The notes: generated by a model from the sequence alone, not told the origin. A DNA stretch of 64,000 nt from Cinclus cinclus (GCF_963662255.1 NC_085055.1:2666602-2730601), one strand, 5' to 3'; shown: positions 1-11,993, numbered from the stretch's first letter. Made by a program: numbers and translations.

Positions 1-1160
1 AGGCAATGGTTTAGGAATTCAGAATGAGGATTTGTAAGGCAAATCTTGTTAAATCCTTGTGGTGCTGAGCTCCTTCTGTGAGTGGGGTCAGTTCCCACAC
101 CAGTGGCAAAGTTCAGGATTTGGAGACTGTGGTGTAGAGTGACATTATTTGGTCTCAGTTTGAAGGGCATGAAAATTCTGCTGTAGATTTCGAGCCTTGT
201 AATCTTAATAAGAGAAAAAAACTGAGTTCTATCTGCATTTTTTTTTCTTCACTATTAAGACCTTTGGATTGTGTAGAACTTTTAGGTTGGAGAAGTGGAA
301 TTTATTTTATTTGCTTTATTTTATTTTGTTTTATTTTTTTACTTTAAAAAAAAATTCTAATGCTCATTCTTCACTAAATGAACTTCAGACTCATCCAAGA
401 ATCCATCCTTGTAACAGGCAGGAAAGGGAAAATCCAGAGCTAAATTGCAGTGATACTTCTACCTTGAAAACCATTTGGAAGTGGGAAATCCTTCATAATT
501 ATTCAGCTTTTCTATTTTAGAGGATTGATATTTAATATTTCAACCAGAAAGGGAGCATTTACATTAAATTGTGTTCTGCTGCTGACTGAAAACACAAAAG
601 TTTTCTGCCATGTCAGTCGGAATTTTGAATGAAATTATGCAGCCAAGAAAAAACAGAAAGAGAAGAATATATTTTTGTTGTTAAAGTGAACCATAAAAGG
701 GAAGAATAATTTTCTGTGGTTAAATTGAGCCTTAGAAGCTGACAGCAGTATTTATTTGTGGTTTGGTTACAGGAAATTTCATGGTCTTGATCCAGTTTTG
801 GGCGTATTCAGCTGATGTGGTCCTTTCCAATCCATGGGAATAAAGAAAACCAGGACTGACCCCCTGAAAACAGGAGCAAGAAAAATATTAAGCTGCATAA
901 TCTAATTAAAGTTCTGACATAATAAAAGCAGTTTCACTTTGCAAAATTCTTCCCAGAAGATGTGTTTAGTCTGGAATTTCAAAATTCCTTTACCTTTACA
1001 TTTGATCTCTGTGTTTAGAGAACACAACACAAACTTCTCAGCAAATCTCCCTTTCTCATTTGGTGCTTTTCCTAAAATTCCATTGAAATGTCACCTGCTG
1101 AGTACAGAAATCCATAACAAACCTCCAGCAATTCCTCCCATCAGCAGGAAAGACTGAAAC
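1..1160. other. Unique AT-rich noncoding DNA
   Basis: No gene, RNA or transposon signature was recognised. The stretch has scattered homopolymer runs and one ATTTT-like low-complexity patch (listed separately). Open frames are short (under 90 codons) and start inside T-rich DNA, so I treat them as chance. Confidence 0.6.
299..346. repeat. ATTTT-type low-complexity tract
   Basis: Imperfect pentanucleotide-like run of TTTTA units interrupted by G and C. It is the same motif as the purer arrays near 31.0 kb and 36.4 kb, and is simple-sequence DNA without coding content. Confidence 0.6.
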
Positions 1161-1215
1161 CACAAAAAAAAAAAACCAAAAAAAACAAAAAAACCAAAAC
1201 CAGAAGCAGAAAAAC
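1160..1215. repeat. A-rich low-complexity tract
   Basis: Runs of A broken by CC pairs. The antisense frame across it gives a phenylalanine-rich peptide, which is a composition artefact. Confidence 0.6.
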
Positions 1216-2010
1216 CAAATAAATCTCCCCAGATTGCAATTGCCAAGCTGAAATGTTGCTTGAGGCTGAGGAATTGGTCAGAACTCATTCCTGCAGAATT
1301 CCTGACACTGGAGTTGGGAATGTTTTTCCCTGAGCATCCAGGCAACAGGAGGAAAATTGTGATTCAGGGAGATGTGCTGGAGATGTTGTGCAGCTATCCC
1401 TGAAGGTAAAGGAGTTCTGTACTAGCTCAGGCCTTCCCAAAAAACAGATTTACCACTGTGGGTCACGTTGTTCTCCCACCTGAACCACTCCAGCTTTACC
1501 CAGGAATAATGAAATTAATTTTGCCAAAACTTAATTTGCCCTCTATTAATTACCCACCTGAGAGCTTAAATCATTTTGGAAGCAAATTAAATTCTTTTAA
1601 TCTCCTTTTCCCTGGTTTATTTCCCATTTAGCAGACGAGATGCAAAACACAATTTCATCAGGTTAAGAGAGAAAGCTGTGTCCCTGCTCAGTGTTTATCT
1701 TGCTGTTTAATTTTGAGATTATCTTTAGTGTCTTGGCTCTCCAAAGCAGATGGGCTGTAGGCTTGCTGTAAATCACCCTCAAAGGAGCTGTCTCTTAATG
1801 CCTGGGGCTGGAAAATGTAGGTGCTGCTGGAGCCCACACTGCACCTTGCCCATTTTTTTTTTTTTTTTTTTGCTGGTTGTTTCTTTATTTTTCCACGTGG
1901 CTGCAATTGCAATGTGACTTGATTTGCTTTTCTTGAGAACTAAAATAGTGGTTTTACATTGTACGCTGAATATTTCCTATCCCTGCACATCCCTTCACCG
2001 TTGCAGTGGG
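1216..2010. other. Unique noncoding DNA with one poly(T) run
   Basis: Nothing recognisable except a 19-base poly(T) at 1853-1871. No transposon end or splice-bounded open frame is evident. Confidence 0.55.
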
Positions 2011-2431
2011 TAAAATGAAGTAATTTGGGAGGAAAGTCACAGCTTTGGGGTAAATCTAAAGGAGAAAGTTAGCCAGATCTCCAGCAAATTAATGGGAATC
2101 AATCCTCAGCAGAAAATGTGGGAACTGGGGGGGAAAACAAAGGAAGATGTGCTCAGCCACTACAAAAAATAGGGCTTAGCTGCTGTAGTTTAGTTGTTAT
2201 TTAACTGTAATTATTCAGCCATATTTAAAAGAAGTCTTTGTGTTTTTTTTGAACTTTTTCAATCTTTCTTGGAGGAAAAAAATAAAATTATTCTATTTCT
2301 TCCTAATAAAAAGCCCGAGAGTGACATTCCTCTCCTCTTCCAGAGGTTTATCTGTTTTTACTTGCTCATGCATTGAACCAATCTGCAGGCAGAATTAATC
2401 CCTTAGGTACACGGAGCCAGCTCATTTTTCT
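2011..2431 (+). repeat. Direct duplication, copy 1
   Basis: This stretch of about 420 bp recurs in the same orientation at 3538-3959. By eye the two are roughly 90% identical, and they differ mainly in T-run and A-run lengths in their middle third. Both copies begin with a 'taaaa..aagtaattttggg'-like segment and end at 'gccagctcatttttct'. It does not resemble CR1 or an LTR I recognise (no TG...CA ends). It is either a local segmental duplication or two copies of an unclassified repeat. Confidence 0.85.
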
Positions 2432-2512
2432 GATGCAGCTCAGTTCTTACCTCTCATTTTGCCTTTACCTGAAGCTCTTCAGGTTCTACCCCACTCCCAC
2501 CAAGCAGTTGCT

Positions 2513-2626
2513 CCCATTCCCATTTCCCATTCCCATTCCCATTCCCATTCCCATTCCCATTCCCATTTCCCATTCCCGTTCCCGTTCCCGTTCCCGTTCC
2601 CGTTCCCGTTCCCATTCCCATTCCCA
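2513..2626 (+). repeat. (CCCATT)n / (CCCGTT)n hexanucleotide array
   Basis: About 19 hexamer units in three blocks. CCCATT units with two 7-bp CCCATTT variants run from 2513 to 2574, six consecutive CCCGTT units occupy 2575-2610, and CCCATT units return to 2626. The minus strand reads GGGAAY repeats, meaning four or more GGG tracts with 3-nt loops, which fits the canonical G-quadruplex pattern. The CCCGTT block places a CpG every 6 bp. Repetitive peptides from the overlapping frames are artefacts. Confidence 0.95.
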
Positions 2627-3537
2627 GTAGGAAACAGCTGCTAACCCAAATAAAGCAGGGGATTCTCAGCCATTTCCCAGTTCCAGATGACAGCGCAGCA
2701 CCCACAAATCTCAGGGTGCAGCTACAACTGCTCCATAAATTATTTATAATTCTGCTGCTTGATTTTTTTTATTGTTTCTGCGTTTCCGAGGCTCCTCCCT
2801 TTTTTTTTTTTTTTTTTTTTTGGCCACCCGTTTTTAGCACTTTCTCTGCAATAGAAAATCCCTTTCTGTGACCTTCAGGCTGAAAAAAACGAGGATGGGA
2901 GAGGAAGATGCGAGCTGCAGATGGATGACACGAATAACTCGGGACAGAACAGCCTGTGAGTCGTACAGAGTTATCCATCTCCTCCTTTTGCCAGGAGCTC
3001 ATCATCCCATGATCTGTTCCGGGGAAAGCAAAACTTTTCCTCATGTATAAAAACTTCCCCCAAACCACTGAAGAGTCTGTTCCCAGCAAGCAGAACTTGA
3101 TCCTGAGATTGAATTTGACTTCTCCACTTTGCTTTTGGTTCTGGTGTGCCCTGGGGTCAGCTTTGAGCTGGGTGCTGGAGATTTCACTTGGCTCTTTTTG
3201 GGGTTTCTGGCAACGTTCCTCTGTGGTGTCAGCAAAGTCACCAGCTCTGCAAGTAGGGCTCTGGTGGGTATTTTTAGGAAGGGCTCCATATGTGCCACAG
3301 AGCTGCAAGAACATCTCAGGAATTCGGGAAGAAGCCGAAATTCACAGCTGAAATTACCAACTTGGAATTCCAGCAGAATTAAGGGGGAAGTTTCCTTCAC
3401 CTCTCATTCCCTGTGCTCACCCTGGGTGTGCTTCACCAGGGACATACATCCTTAACAGGTGGAATTTTCCCCAAACCGGGGAAAAGAGGCAACAAGTAAG
3501 GTGTGGTTTTGTAATTAGATAACTTAAAGGCAGGAAT
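2627..3537. other. Spacer between the two duplication copies
   Basis: Noncoding DNA separating the repeat copies, with a 22-base poly(T) at 2800-2821. A 181-codon antisense frame covers 2769-3314. It begins in unremarkable sequence, ends in lysine codons from the poly(T), and shows no domain, so I do not call it a gene. Confidence 0.5.
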
Positions 3538-3959
3538 AAAACAAAGTAATTTTGGGAAAAATCACAGCTTTGGGGTAAATCTAAAGGAGAAAGTTAGCCA
3601 GATCTCCAGCAAATTAATAGGAATCAACCCTCAGCAGAAAATGTGGGAGCTGGGAGGAAAACAAAGGAAGATGTGCTCAGCCACTACAAAAATAAGGCTT
3701 AGCTGCTGTAGTTTAGTTATTACTTAATTGTAATTATTCAACCTTATTTAAGATTAGTTTTTGGTGGGGGTTTTTTTAACTTTAAAATTTTTTTTTTGGA
3801 GAAAAAAAATAGAATTATTTTATTTCTTCCTGATTTAAAAGCCCAAGAGTGACATTCCTCTCCTCTTCCAGAGGTTTACCTGTTTTTACTTGCTCATGCA
3901 TTGAACCAATCTGCAGGCAGAATTAATACCTTAGATACACCGAGCCAGCTCATTTTTCT
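3538..3959 (+). repeat. Direct duplication, copy 2
   Basis: Second copy of the segment at 2011-2431, same strand, start-to-start distance about 1,527 bp. Similarity stops abruptly on both sides: flanks before 3538 and after 3959 do not match those of copy 1. The divergence argues against an assembly duplication artefact. Confidence 0.85.
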
Positions 3960-5300
3960 TCTGTCACTTTTGCCATGATTAATGATAGTGAAAGTGTGTT
4001 TAACTCTGCTCCAAATGACACTTGTGCTATTGCTCAGTGCTTGGATACTTTTTGAGTCTGTTATCATTAACTAAAAATAAATTCCAGTTAAACTACAAAA
4101 GCAGATAAAACCATTTCTTTGCCTATTTCCTCCCCTTTCTTGTTTATTCTTGCTTTGTCCTGTTGAAATTACTGGTTTTATGCATTTAAATTTTGTGAGC
4201 ATTTCCAGCAGCTGTAAAGATTATGCAATTCAGGGGCATTTAAGCATCCTGTATTTTATAAACATAGAGTGATATATTGAAATATGCTTCAAATGGACAG
4301 TTTCAAACTCATAATTGTCCAGCTACTAAAAGCTCTGGGCCCTGAGGTGGCAAGGAGATAAAAAAATCTCTCTCCCATCTGATAAAGCAGCTTTAATAGG
4401 AATCAATAGCTGAATCTATCACCTGCTTTTATAACAATATCCTGCACTGGAGCACAGCACAAAAAATAGCCAGGAAGCCATTAAGGGCAGGAAATTCTTC
4501 CAAAGTGGCTTCTCATAAGCCAGAGAAAAGGGTCAGAGGGGATGAAGGATAGAAAGGGATTGTTGCTGGAATTGCAAAGAAATATTTTAAGGCTAGGAGG
4601 GATTTTTAGGAATTTTAAGGCCTTTCTTGCAGAAGAGCCCCTGAGTGTCCCCAGCGCTTTCCCAACCTCAGTGATTCTGTGATTATCTTGATTTCTCCTT
4701 CTTTTTCCATTTCATGAAAAGGTGAAATGATTTTAAATTTTATTCCTACCAGCAGGCGGGAGTAGAAATTCCCAGCGCTGGTCACGAGGAGAGGAAGAAT
4801 TTCCACTATTTATTTAGACTCTGCTGCAGAGGCTTGGAGGAAGTGGTTGGTGGGTGAATCCTTCCAGTGCTCCTTGTAGAAAAAGCAGAGGGGATTGATG
4901 GATTCTATCTTTAGTGAATATCTGAAACACACTGGGAGTCTCTCTGGGTTTTGAGTCACTGCAAAGCAAAACTACCTATTATCAAAGCTAATTATTTCAT
5001 AAGCAACCTCCTCATCAGCCACTTAGAGAGAGGAGGGGGAAAAAAATTGCATTATTAATGCAGATTTGTATTGCTGTGTGAAAACTGCTCGTCCACCACC
5101 AGGCAAAAAGAAAAATTGAATTATTAATGTGTATTATTAATTCTAGCCAAAATCCCTTAAAGGGATATGAAAGGTTTCAGGCTTTGTTTTGAGGAGATTT
5201 TCGAGCAGTGAAACAGGGGTGTGCAGAGCAGCTGTCTCCAGCATATTAAAAGAACATAAATAATGAATGAGTTATCGAGAATTATACTCCAAGAAAAGCA
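3960..5300. other. AT-rich unique DNA, possibly conserved in part
   Basis: No gene seen. Around 4200-4460 the sequence is free of recognisable repeats and carries several GATA-type words (gataa, gatag). This is only a hint of a regulatory element. A weak CR1 3' tail at 4640-4686 is listed separately. Confidence 0.45.
4640..4686 (+). mobile_element. Possible CR1 LINE 3' tail
   Basis: The segment 'cccaacctcagtgattctg' followed by 'tgattat' resembles the end of avian CR1: 'ccaacc' then an ATTCTRTG-like octamer. Too little upstream sequence matches to be sure. Confidence 0.35.
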
Positions 5301-5301
5301 A

Positions 5302-5324
5302 AATATGCATTGTTAATGCATATT
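5302..5324. repeat. Perfect inverted repeat, 10-bp arms
   Basis: Arms aatatgcatt (5302-5311) and aatgcatatt (5315-5324) are exact reverse complements around a 3-bp centre. Each arm contains ATGCAT, related to POU/octamer half-sites. Whether any factor binds is inference. Confidence 0.8.
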
Positions 5325-8300
5325 ATTTGTATTAAATGAAATCCCCAGGAAGAGAATTCCAGGAACTGCAGGAACTTGGTGCATGATCGATGGACAGAAG
5401 GAAATCAGGGATCAGGAATGTACTTTGCCTGGCTTGGGGAATTCCAGAATCCTGTTGGGAAATGGCTTGGACTCGGTGGAAGTTCCTGTTTGTGCCACAG
5501 TGAGGAAGGGCCAAGAAGGGACCAAGGGGAATCTTTGGGATCAGGGATGGGTTTGCTGGAAGAGGAAAGAAGGGGGACACAGACTCTGCATTCACATTCA
5601 GGTGGCTGCTCAGGTGAACACCTTTTCCCCTCTCTTTATGACAAGACTCAGGAAAACAGGCGTGGAAGGTGATGTAAAAGATGAAGGCTAGAGTGATGCC
5701 TTCATCCTTCAACAGTTTCTACTGCTGCTCTTCCCTTTCCCCTGAGATTTAGGGAGAGCCTTTGGCTTTAGCTGGAAAGCAGAAATAAACATTCCCAAGT
5801 GTCCAATTTGCTTCATCTTTGGAGGTGTAGAGAGCTCAACCCAAGAGCTCCAGCAGAGCCATTAAACTCTGATCTGTGTCAGATCTTCTGGATCAAGAAC
5901 ACAAGTGAGATGCATTTCATGGGACAGAATCCCCTGCTTTCAGACCACCAAGCCAATTTTGTTAAACATGATCTGTATTTAAGCCCCTTTTAAAGGATCT
6001 GAAGACATTATCAGATGTGCTCCGTGGATCAAGCCTAACTTTTTTCGATGGTCTAAAAAGTTGTAGGGTTTTGATTGAATATCTAGTCTGCCAATTTATT
6101 TCATTAAATAATGAAATAAATACTGCATACTTTATTGAATCTTTAGTCTGGGAAGTCTTCCAGCCCAGACTTGGTGGGGTGTTTAGAAGCCTAAAAGCAG
6201 CAGGAGGTGCTTCAACAATTTTTAGAGGGGTTGTTTTGTTAGCAGTGGAATTCCTGGCTCCATGTGTGGAGAGACCTGCATGGAGTGATTCCCTTCAGGT
6301 GAAACAATCCCACACCTGGAGCAGCAGGACCTCCTGAGCTCAGGACTTGCCCCAGCTCCCCCAAAAGTGGTTCTGTTGATCTGCTAAAAGGATTTTATCT
6401 GGAGGCTGAATGTGGTGTTGGCCAAGCTTGTGACCTTTCTGCTCACCTGCATGGTCCCAGAGGAAATGATCCATCCTTGAGGATCCCCCCAGCTCCCTGT
6501 GCCTTTATCTCCTTTATCCCCATGCATGGCAGGAGTAGAGGGATTTTGGGAGGTTCTTGGGGAAATTTTTATTGGGAAGAGGCAAAACCAAAGTCTCAAG
6601 GTGTAATATCAGTGCTGTAGTCACTGCCCATGAGGCAGTGAGGAATTCCTGTGGATAAAGGACAGCATTCATGAGTTAGGTGGAGGATCTGCTCAGGAGT
6701 TGGAGAACATCAGACTTGTTTTGATATTCAGGCATCAAATCTTGTATTTTCATCTTAAATTTGTTCTGCACATTTATTTTGGTTGCGCTGTTAAAAAGAA
6801 ATTGTTACTTCTTATTGTTATTATTATTTATTTATTATGAAATTACCATTACCCAGCAGATTGTCAAAGCTTCACAACACTGAAGCATTAAAAAAATACA
6901 ACATTTGAGTTTTTACACCCTTCTTCCTGCAGACCTGAACAACTGCAGAACAGATGGTTCAGCTGGTAGTGGAGGTAAAAGGCTCTGCAGATTAAAAAGT
7001 TGTTGGCTATTTTTATGCCATTTCTGCTTTGGCATTTTGCCTTGCTTTTGCATCTTTGCCTAGCACATAAAATGAGGCATTGCTGAATGTTTTCAAGTTT
7101 TTAAAACTTCTTGTAATTACGCACATTTTATTCTGTGTAGGAGCTCAAAAGTGAGAGCTGACCCAAAGAAGGAGAGTTAAAAGTAATAGAATACCTTTGG
7201 AATTTCTGATGAAGTTAATATTTTGACATAGGATTATTTTTTTTCTCCTTTCATTAAAATCACTTTCCCTAAACAGGCTGTGATAAGAATTTGCTCCTTT
7301 AAAATAATTGTCGCAACACATTTAACTAGTGTTATACGGGCATAGTGGCCTTCTAAAAGGCAAAATCTGATAACAAAATTAACTTTTGTTACCAAATTAG
7401 GATTTAGAGAGTTAAAAAAGCTCCATGGATAATCTTTGTGCTGCATTGGTGTCCCTCAGAAAAATTTCTTGCTCCTTTCAGGCTTCTCGGGTGGTTGGGC
7501 ATAAAGTAAATGGTCCAAAATCTGGACATTTCATGTGGCTCTCCCCAAATCAGTGCATTACAGTGAAACACCCACAGAAGTTTGGCTGAATCTTGCTCCA
7601 GCAGCCATGGGCACAGTCTCCATCCTGACCTTCCTGAGGGCAGCCAGGGGTTTTGTTTTCCACGTGATTTAAAAACCACATCCAGAAAGGATGGGCTTCT
7701 GCAGGCATTGGCTGCTGTACCATTTCCCAAATGTTGTTTTTCTGGGTTGTGCTGAGTGTTACATAGGTGTGGCATTAACCCCACAGCCAGGGTGGATTTG
7801 GGAGCAATAATTGGTTACAGCCAGGCAGCTGCTCTGAGGTTCTGTAGGGATGAAGTTGAGCTCCCAGTTCTGTTTTTCCAGCGAGGAATCCTCACTCCTC
7901 AAGCTCCATCTGAGTGCAGAGCAGACAGGAATGGTCTCCAGAGTGCTTGGAGAGCTCTCCAGCTGCTGGCTGGAGTTCAGAGGGGTCTAGGGTTGGGGCA
8001 GTATTGGCTGGAGATTCCCAAAAAAACCCTGTTTTTCTTCTTGTGCCTGCAGGGAAATCCTGGCCTGACCCCAGTGCCCCACCACAAATTTTTCACTCAC
8101 ATCTTCTCCCCCACCACCTGCACTCAGTTGTTTCTCTCTTTTCCACAGGTACAGTTTTTTAATGATCAGTGTGATCTCCACAGGGACAATATTTAAGGAA
8201 CCGTAATACTTAACAACCTCCTTACCTTAATTGAGTGTTTATCTCAGCTATTAAATATTCTTCAGAGTTCTTTTAGAGAAAAACCTTGAGGTGCTCATTA

Positions 8301-9077
8301 AAATTAATGTGTGTGGTTGGTTTGTTTAGCTGCCAGAAAAAGAAAACACACACACACAAGTGTTTCAAGCCTGGCAATGTGCAAAGGTGAGAACCAGGAT
8401 GTGAGGGGTGTGAAGGAATTGGGAGCAGCAGAGACTTCTTCCTAATTTTTTTTTTCCTCCTAATGTTTCAAACCTACTCATGCACCGACAGTGCACAGGG
8501 TGAAAAAGCACAGGGGGATTTTGGCTAAAGTAAAGGTATTTTTATTAGAGATACGCTGCAAAATTAAAGGGAAAAAAGGGACAATGAAGGTGAATCCTCA
8601 ATATTGATGCTGTAAATTTAGCAAGGCTTTGGAGTCACACGAAGCAGGCACAGGCAGCTGCTCAGCTGGTGCTGAGCCCCAGGTCACAGAAGATTTGAAG
8701 CAGCATTAAATTACCCTGCTGCCATGGTAGGCACTGGAAAGGCCAAGAAAAAATAGATTCTGTGGGTAGGGATGAAATATTTTAGACAAGCTGATTACCT
8801 CATGCGAGAAAATGAGTTAGTACTTGCAGCAGCCCTATAAATTGTTTCTTCTTTTGGGAGTAGTTTTCAGCTACTGTGATACTTGGAATTAAGGGGCTGT
8901 GAGTGGTGCCAGTGTCAGAAATCCCATTGTGGAGCTGAAAGCACAGAGCCCACGCTTGTGTCTTGATGGTGGACAAGGTAAAAGTGGAGAATTTTACCTT
9001 AAATACAAGATTGTTGTTTAAGAACCACAAAAATGTGGATGTGGGCACTCTGATAATGGGAATGATGTGCTTCTCTC

Positions 9078-9079
<2 letters not shown>
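5325..9079. other. Unique noncoding DNA
   Basis: About 3.7 kb with no recognised gene or transposon apart from the palindrome at 6094-6121. A short CA run lies near 8345-8358. Frames up to 146 codons (7756-8196) have no domain, signal or codon pattern that suggests a protein. Confidence 0.5.
6074..6150. repeat. 28-bp palindrome between two 17-bp direct repeats
   Basis: The arms at 6094-6106 (atttatttcatta) and 6109-6121 are perfect reverse complements with a 2-bp centre. On either side lie near-identical 17-mers, attgaatatctagtctg at 6074-6090 and attgaatctttagtctg at 6134-6150, with two mismatches. The arrangement is symmetrical but matches no named element I know. Confidence 0.8.

Positions 9080-9127
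<48 letters not shown>
9080..9127 (+). repeat. (TG)24 dinucleotide microsatellite
   Basis: Uninterrupted TG repeat, a likely length-polymorphic locus and potential Z-DNA former. It directly abuts the 5' edge of a CR1 fragment. The polyvaline/cysteine stretch in the overlapping frame is an artefact. Confidence 0.97.
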
Positions 9128-9130
<3 letters not shown>

Positions 9131-9352
9131 TGGGCTCAAATTGTACCAGGAAAGGCAGATATTAGGAAAATTTTCCTCGTGGAAAGGCTGTCAAGCACTG
9201 GGACAGGCTGCTCAAGGAAGTTGGTGGAGTTTCCATCCTTGAAGTGTTCAAAGAATGTGTGGATGTGGCACTTGACGTGGTTTGGTGGTGGACACTTGGA
9301 CCTGCTGAGCTCAAGGCTCCTCCCCAGCATTAATGATTCTACGATTATTTCT
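9128..9352 (+). mobile_element. CR1 LINE fragment, 3' end
   Basis: The order of segments is that of the avian CR1 3' region: 'atattaggaaaattttcc', 'aagcactgggacaggctgc', 'gaagtgttcaaagaatgtg', 'gatgtggcact', then 'attaatgattctacgatt' at the end. The octamer tail at 9330-9350 marks the 3' terminus. It is 5'-truncated at the TG microsatellite, and the reverse-transcriptase ORF is absent. The terminal 'cctgctgagctcaaggctcc' section is degenerate, so the copy looks old. Confidence 0.9.
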
Positions 9353-11827
9353 GAGATTGCAATATTTAGTGAGGAGAAACTCAGGATCAGTCAAATTCTG
9401 AAGTGAGAAAAGATTCCCATAGTACAGGGGCTGGACCATGAAATTCACTAATAAAGAACATAAAATCCATCTGTTATTACTCTGGGTCAGTATCAGGTAA
9501 AAGTGTATCACTTTTTTGTGCTTAGTTTTGTCATGATTTTTTGTATCTGGGTGATTTCAATTTGTTCAAGCTCAAAACAGAGGTGAGCAGTAGAGAAACA
9601 GGACAGAAAAAAAAAAAGATATTAAAACTGCCTTACAGGGATTTCTCATGCACTGGTTTATCTGGTGCAGGGGTGTTTTTGCAAGGAGTAATGGAATTAT
9701 TCATGGCACTGACAGTGCTGACAGCAGGGCTGATTCTAGGGGATAATGGAAGATAAAGGGACATTCTAGAGTGATAATGAAAGATAAAGGGCATTTGGCC
9801 TTCATTTTTATAATTGGTTGACAAATGCAAAAAAAAAAAAAAAAAAAGAGCAGCAATTAAAAAAATAAGTAGTGAGTTTGGAGATTTGCAGTAGTCAATG
9901 CAAAAGAAAGAGAAAAAGGCTTAAAACGTTATTATAAAAAAAATAAAAAAGTAAATGGCCTAAATGAAAAATGGGATGAATGAAAAAGTTACTGAAGTAT
10001 TAACATAGCAAAATGATCTCACAGGGAGTAGTTTGAACTCTCTTTTAAACAGGGAATATTATGTATTTCTTTTGGACTCCAGTCAGAAAATCAGCTTTGC
10101 TGTTTCAGGGTGACTCTGTTGGATTGTCTGCAAGAATATGAGAATTCAAGTAGAACGATAAAGGTTTATGAGAAATAAAATAAATGGAGACATTTCACAG
10201 GTTTCAGTGTCTAGACCTCAGTGATTTGTCCAGAGCAGCAGTGAGATTTCAGGCCTCAAAGTCACCTATGGGCCATAAATTTGTAGGATTTAATTAATTT
10301 TCCATCAGAACCCAAAGAAAAGATGCTAGGAGGGAAAGGCAGTCGTTCAGAAGACTTTGAAGCTACAATTTCCAAAAAATATCAGTGTAATATGTTTAAC
10401 CACTTAATTCCAAGGAAAAGCAGATGAGTTCCTTCCCCTTTCCAGAAGTTTCTTGACTTCTGGAATTCAGAAATCATCACTTGCCCTCTCACTGCATTTT
10501 TTTTTTCTTTTTGGTCTCCTTTAAGTGTAGCTAGGATCCAACAGTAAAGGAGTGTGGAGCAATTGTAAAAATAACGATAAAAATGCTTCCTCTGCTGGAT
10601 GTCTGAAGTGCTGCTGGAGGTGGCTGCAAGTCCATGCTCAGAATTAGAGAAGAGCGAGGGACCACGGTGGAGGTGAGCTGAGTAACAAATAATGATGTTC
10701 AGTTTGCTGGAGTTCTTCTGGCAGCAGAGCTGAGCCATCAGGAGTTGTTCACTGGCTCTTAATAAACAGCACCTGGAAGGACAGAGCTGAGGAAGGAAAA
10801 ATGTCATTAAAAACGGAGCTTTTTGTGTCTTTCATCCTCTGTCCCTCCTTCTGTGCTGCAGTAAATATTGATTTGTGGGCAGGAGCAATGAGGGCTTTGC
10901 CTGTGCCCATTCTGATCTCATCAGAGGTGAGTAGGAAAGGGCAGTACTTAATGACATTTTCCCCAGGCCAGAAATCACTCTGGTATTTAAAAAACAACAA
11001 CAGCAACAAAAAAAACCCCAGCACTAGGCTGAAAAACTAAAATAGCTGTCATTGGGAATCAGTGTTAGAGTCATGCTGCAAAAAATTCTGGAAAGGGGAA
11101 CTCTCAAAGAAGCTCTGTAAGTATCACATCAGCTGTGTAGTGCTACTGAGAGCACTTGTATTTTGTTTTTAAAACATGATAGCAGTGCATATTAGAGTGG
11201 AAGGGAGAGGAAAGTGGTAGGAATTTAACTGGCAGTATAAAATTGATGGATTTCTAGCAGGATCCTGTTGTCCTGCCTATGGAGAGCTCCAAGGCAGCGT
11301 TCTGAAAAATCATGTCATGGCCTGACCCGGGTCCCGGTGAGGGCAGAAATGACATGAATTTAATGTTTGTCGAAGGGCTCTGGCATTGTTTTACACACCC
11401 CAGGCCTCTCATCCTGTTAAAGTTCATGGCAAACAGAGCATTCCAAGCCCGCGTGCTGGGCAGGGAATTGCTCATCTGTCAGCAGCTGGAGAACGATCCA
11501 CGTCAGGCCGTGACACTTGGCAACTGTGACAGCACAAGCTGGGTAAATGGAGAAGTCTTGCTTAGAGCAGGGGATATTTCATCTGTGTAAATGTTACAGC
11601 TGGAATTCCGGGCTTTGGGGAGGTCAGGTTCCCACCTGCTCCCTGTGTGACCTCACACCATGCCAGGGAGAAGTTCAGTCTCACACCTTGGATGCTCAGC
11701 ATGTCTCAGAGGGCCAAAAGCAAGAACAGCACTCCCAAAACCTTCCTGATGAAGGATGTCATCTGCTCTGGGATTTCTTTCCAAAACCACTTAAATCCAT
11801 CCCTGTGAGGGTGGGGAGGGCTGGCAC
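9353..11827. other. Unique noncoding DNA with A-rich runs
   Basis: Contains a 19-base poly(A) at 9829-9847 and an A-rich patch at about 10988-11022. A 141-codon antisense frame at 10382-10807 has no recognisable domain. No gene is supported. Confidence 0.5.
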
Positions 11828-11993
11828 AGATTCCCAGAGCAGCTGTGGCTGCCCCTGGATCGCTGGAAGCGCAGGTTGGACATTGGGATTGGAGCAGCCT
11901 GGGACAGTGGGAGGTGTCCCTGCCATGGCAGGGGTGGCACTGGATGAGATTTAAGGTTCCTTCCAACCCACACTTTTTTATGATTCTGTGCTC
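11828..11993 (+). mobile_element. CR1 LINE fragment, 3' end
   Basis: Classic bird CR1 terminus: 'cagagcagctgtggctgccc', 'ggagcagcctgggacagtgg', 'gaggtgtccctgccatggca', 'ggttccttccaaccca' and a closing 'atgattctgtg'. It is truncated at its 5' side with no coding part. The close fit to this subfamily suggests a moderately young copy. Confidence 0.95.

Noticed and set aside
2769..3314. 181-codon antisense open frame
   Set aside because: Ends in lysine codons from a poly(T) run and has no domain. Frames of this size occur several times in this window by chance.
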